Assembly (NCBI GenBank): GCA_947463775.1
Contig: CANHVD010000213.1
Coordinates: forward strand, 1-8,835
Direction of reading: 5' to 3'
Origin: Planctomycetaceae bacterium
GTDB taxonomy: Bacteria > Planctomycetota > Planctomycetia > Planctomycetales > Planctomycetaceae
Length of the DNA: 8,835 nucleotides
The notes under the pieces are model-generated. The model saw nothing but the letters and a program-made list of their open reading frames with translations, had not been told where the DNA came from and ran no database searches. This document shows positions 6,829-8,835 of this stretch, one piece after another (the stretch's first letter is position 1; each line of letters starts with the position of its first letter). The translations under genes and the position numbers were made by a program.

Positions 6829-7776
6829 TTAGAGCTCTGTCAAATCAAACTCATCTCTCAACGCTTCCAGCATCTCTTCGTCGTCGATCTGAACCTTGGT
6901 TTCTGCTTCAACCTCATAACTTTGGACGAGTTCCAGTCTTATGGCTTTAACAACTCGTTCTGAGAACAAAGCTGACCGCAGCCGGATGCTGTTCTTGCAG
7001 ACGACTCGGTGATATGCCTTCTCCGTATCTCCGCATGACATGGCTCTCGACGTCAGCAAGTACAAGTTTTCCGCATCACGAGCGCTGATGCCGTCGTCAT
7101 CAAGCAGCGCTACATCGAAGACAAGTTCGAGTTTTGGCTCATGTCCATTCCGGGGGATTACCCGATAGAGTTTCCAGATGTCCCCGTTCGTCAGGACAAC
7201 CCAACTCGCGGAAAGGGTTGCAGCATAGGTCCCCGCCTGCTCGAGCACGTTAGCGCCCAACCGGCTTCTGATCGCTTTGCATTCAACGACGATCAACACC
7301 TTTCCATCTTTCTTGATGGCGATGTCGATTCGTCCATTAAGCACCTTTCTCTCAGTTTCTAACTCGTCATCGTCATATCCGAGGGCCGATCGCAGAGCGT
7401 CGACGCACCAGATTCTCACTTGTTCTTCTTTGTTACCGGCCTCTTGTGCAAGACTCTGGAGGCGAGCGTGCAGCGATTTGAATCCAGACAATGCCTTCTC
7501 AATGTGGCCTGCACGGATCTCGTCACGTGTCCTCTTGTTTCGCTTTTTCTCCTTCGTTCTTTCCTCCTCAGCGGTAATTGCACTTTGCTCTGCGACACTC
7601 GGTACATCGAGAGACAATGTGAAGAGAGCTCTGCATTTTGGGCAGCGAACAGCCTTGCCGATTAAGGGACGATGTTTTTCGAGGATCTTGATGCGGGCTC
7701 GACACTCATCACAAGTTGCGGCTCCAATTACTTCGCTATCGGCGCTGATACTTTCAGACACAACGGAGTCTTTCAA
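6829..7776 (-). CDS. Orphan zinc-ribbon protein with HsdR-N-like PD-(D/E)XK nuclease domain
   Basis: A 315-residue protein of unknown role. Residues 20-52 form a four-cysteine zinc ribbon, Cys22-x2-Cys25 and Cys45-x2-Cys48, with the GKAVRCPKC signature. A lysine/arginine/glutamate-rich linker follows (about 70-95). Residues 115-206 resemble the N-terminal domain of type I restriction subunit HsdR (HSDR_N family): EEQVRIWCVDALRSALGYD, then GRIDIAIKKDGK with Asp151, VVECKA with Glu165 and Lys167 (the D...ExK nuclease signature), and a WVVLTNGDIWKLY strand. The C-terminal third (about 215-315) is unassigned and acidic at the end. The helicase motor of HsdR is absent, and no hsdM or hsdS is in the window, so it is not a standard restriction subunit. 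A TTG start is used: AGGAG sits 7 bases upstream, and an in-frame TGA stops the frame nine codons before it with no ATG between. Possible roles are defence, DNA repair or regulation; none is shown by the sequence. Confidence 0.75.
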   Translation of the reverse strand: MKDSVVSESISADSEVIGAATCDECRARIKILEKHRPLIGKAVRCPKCRALFTLSLDVPSVAEQSAITAEEERTKEKKRNKRTRDEIRAGHIEKALSGFKSLHARLQSLAQEAGNKEEQVRIWCVDALRSALGYDDDELETERKVLNGRIDIAIKKDGKVLIVVECKAIRSRLGANVLEQAGTYAATLSASWVVLTNGDIWKLYRVIPRNGHEPKLELVFDVALLDDDGISARDAENLYLLTSRAMSCGDTEKAYHRVVCKNSIRLRSALFSERVVKAIRLELVQSYEVEAETKVQIDDEEMLEALRDEFDLTEL

Positions 7777-7783
7777 TACAAGG

Positions 7784-7788
7784 CTCCT
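7784..7788 (-). promoter_or_regulatory. Ribosome binding site fixing a TTG start
   Basis: On the - strand AGGAG is followed by 7 bases and then TTG (7776-7774). It is one of the few strong Shine-Dalgarno matches here and is the main reason for choosing the TTG start of the zinc-ribbon/HsdR-N-like gene. Confidence 0.6.
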
Positions 7789-8205
7789 GGCCTTGGTGAT
7801 GATTCAGTCGCAGGCGTTCAGGTGGCGATCGCGACTTGGGCTGTCGTACTCAAAACCTGACTAAAACAGTGCTGCAACTAATGGCAATGTATCAGATTAC
7901 CTGACCCAGGGAACCGATCGTACCACCTTATGCTTTCCGGTAAGCATGGACTCTGAGTTGATTTGACAATTGAAGCTCTGTAGTTGGCTCGATACACGGC
8001 AACAATTTTCAGTCCTTCCTTGTGAATAAGTGAAGGTTTCGAGCGTGCTGCAGAATATGTCAAAACGAAATCTGCATCGGAAGTACTACACGAGAATACT
8101 CGTCGAACAGACAGGAGCTTTTCTGCTCTACTGAACCGCTTAAACACTGAGCTCCGTCCGAACTGACGCCTCTCAGTCGCACTGTGCCAAAATCGGGTCC
8201 ATGGA
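7789..8205. other. Intergenic stretch without a supported gene
   Basis: About 400 bases between the zinc-ribbon gene and the ABM-fold gene. A - strand frame of 128 codons runs from a TTG at 8264 to 7878, but it overlaps the end of the neighbouring gene by 20 bases, has no recognisable domain, and its composition (many Ser, Arg and Cys) does not look like a conserved protein. Two + strand frames of about 25 codons start at 8057 and 8201 and are equally unsupported. Small palindromes occur: ATGCTT/AAGCAT (7930-7935/7942-7947), GCGATCGC (7825-7832) and GTCCATGGAC (8197-8206). The promoter of the zinc-ribbon gene should lie near 7800-7880, but no convincing -35/-10 pair is seen. Confidence 0.4.
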
Positions 8206-8230
8206 CGATATTGCTGGGAAGCAATTATCG
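8206..8230 (-). terminator. Hairpin just after the ABM-fold gene, possible terminator
   Basis: Read on the - strand, CGATAATTGCT (8230-8220) pairs with AGCAATATCG (8215-8206) around a TCCC loop, a 10-pair stem with one bulged A. It begins 14 bases after the stop codon of the ABM-fold gene. No T-run follows directly (only a short TTTT further on), so it is either a weak terminator or an RNA-stabilising 3' hairpin. Confidence 0.4.
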
Positions 8231-8244
8231 CTCTGGTTAGACCT

Positions 8245-8526
8245 CTACAAAACGCCCTGCTCAATTTCTTCGAGGTAGATAAACGCCGGAGCTTTCACAC
8301 CTGCATTGCGGCGGATTTCAACAAGCTCCGGTGATTCAAAGAACCGTCGCGCGTTGTCCAAAGATGTCCAGCGTGAGAAGTGGACGACGTTGTTTGCGTC
8401 GGTCTCATACTTGAGCAGTTGATAGCTGACTTCTCCGGCCGCTTTTCTGATCCCTGCGGCATTGTCGAAGATGGCTTTCCAAACCGCATAGTCCTGAACC
8501 TCGTGAATGATTAAGACGTACGGCAT
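8245..8526 (-). CDS. Small ABM-fold (antibiotic biosynthesis monooxygenase-like) protein
   Basis: A 93-residue protein resembling the dimeric alpha/beta-barrel superfamily of antibiotic biosynthesis monooxygenase-like proteins. It begins MPYVLIIHEVQDYAVWKAIFD, a first beta-strand and helix typical of the family. It continues with GIRKAAGEVSYQ, VVHFSRWTSLDNARRFFESPELVEIRR (the central strand-helix unit) and ends with AFIYLEEIEQGVL. Such proteins usually dimerise. Many have no known substrate; some act as small cofactor-free oxygenases, haem-degrading enzymes or stress proteins, and nothing here decides between these. The ATG at 8526 is chosen because it matches the family start; a TTG two codons upstream (8532) would add only Met-Leu. 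No clear ribosome binding site. It lies downstream of, and on the same strand as, tRNA-Ala but is separated from it by the tRNA terminator, so it probably has its own promoter in 8527-8643. Confidence 0.8.
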   Translation of the reverse strand: MPYVLIIHEVQDYAVWKAIFDNAAGIRKAAGEVSYQLLKYETDANNVVHFSRWTSLDNARRFFESPELVEIRRNAGVKAPAFIYLEEIEQGVL

Positions 8527-8643
8527 GAGCAATTCTGTTTCGTGATGGGGATCGGTTTTGCTGAAGGTTTATGGGGCAGCAACCGCCGCCTTGTCGGTAA
8601 AGGCGCCAATCGGTCACGCCGGAAGTGACACAGCACAGTGCGT

Positions 8644-8682
8644 AAAAAAAGCCTTCGATCTTATTCAGAACGAAGGCTTTTT
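8644..8682 (-). terminator. Intrinsic terminator of the tRNA-Ala gene
   Basis: On the - strand AAAAAGCCTTCG (8682-8671) pairs with CGAAGGCTTTTT (8657-8646), a 12-pair stem with a 13-base loop, and the T-run is seven long (8650-8644). It starts 7 bases after the tRNA 3' end. A shorter T-run on the + strand (8678-8682) would let it act in both directions. Confidence 0.88.
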
Positions 8683-8689
8683 CAACAAG

Positions 8690-8762
<73 letters not shown>

Positions 8763-8805
8763 GGGAGTTTGCAACGCTCAGGATTACCTGAACGATGCGG
8801 GGGGA

Positions 8806-8834
8806 ACGCTATCAGCGATATTCGGGAGTGTCAA
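8806..8834 (-). promoter_or_regulatory. Sigma70-type promoter for tRNA-Ala
   Basis: On the - strand a perfect -35 box TTGACA (8834-8829) is followed by a 17-base spacer and the -10 box TAGCGT (8811-8806), preceded by TG one base upstream (extended -10). Transcription would start near 8799, about 37 bases before the mature tRNA. The bases after the -10 (TCCCCCCGC) are GC-rich, as in discriminators of stringently controlled stable-RNA promoters; that regulation is an inference. Confidence 0.7.
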
Positions 8835-8835
8835 G

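Noticed and set aside
6631..7777. Repeated GTCTTTCAA at 6631-6639 and 7769-7777, covering the TTG starts of the orfA remnant and the zinc-ribbon gene
   Set aside because: Only 9 bases long, and it reflects two similar first codons (Leu/Met-Lys-Asp); probably chance and too short to be a target duplication.
7825..7832. GCGATCGC palindrome, like the HIP1 repeat of cyanobacteria
   Set aside because: I noticed only this copy in the window; no sign of over-representation.
7277..7864. 195-codon + strand open frame
   Set aside because: Lies antisense to the zinc-ribbon/HsdR-N-like gene, whose domains are clear; the + strand translation is Ser-rich and low in complexity, so it is a shadow.
7878..8264. 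128-codon - strand open frame starting at TTG
   Set aside because: No recognisable domain, non-ATG start, overlaps the end of the ABM-fold gene, and composition rich in Ser, Arg and Cys. Kept only as a remark on the intergenic stretch.

Overview
The window looks like bacterial chromosome, most probably from a planctomycete (Planctomycetota). That lineage call is an inference from the overall look of the proteins: two unequal tandem ClpP subunits, a trigger factor upstream of them, a small N-terminal zinc ribbon of a kind common in planctomycetes, frequent non-ATG starts and few strong Shine-Dalgarno sites. No rRNA or other phylogenetic marker is present to prove it.

Left part (about 1-3800, all + strand): housekeeping proteostasis and cofactor genes. 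The window opens inside tig (trigger factor), which ends at a clear intrinsic terminator. Next come two adjacent ClpP peptidase genes, clpP1 and clpP2, both with a complete Ser-His-Asp triad but with different surroundings, followed by a second intrinsic terminator. nadB (L-aspartate oxidase, first step of NAD synthesis) starts only 27 bases after that terminator. Trigger factor and ClpP act at opposite ends of a protein's life (nascent-chain folding and ATP-dependent degradation). No clpX is seen in this window.

Middle (about 3800-6232): after a 200-base gap with a perfect 12-base palindrome comes one long gene for a GH57 alpha-glucan-acting enzyme, closest in architecture to 4-alpha-glucanotransferase/alpha-amylase-type members. 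It is cytoplasmic and probably works on glycogen or maltodextrin.

Right part (about 6233-8835, genes on the - strand): an accessory-looking stretch. It holds a decayed IS3-type orfA with an internal stop and a shifted frame, and an orphan 315-residue protein joining a four-cysteine zinc ribbon to an HsdR-N-like PD-(D/E)XK domain. A largely unexplained stretch of about 470 bases follows, then a small antibiotic-biosynthesis-monooxygenase-fold protein. The window ends with a tRNA-Ala(GGC) gene that has its own promoter and terminator.

I did not find a clear new multi-gene system. The best candidate for something undescribed is the orphan zinc-ribbon/HsdR-N-like protein next to the transposon remnant; second is the divergent ClpP1.
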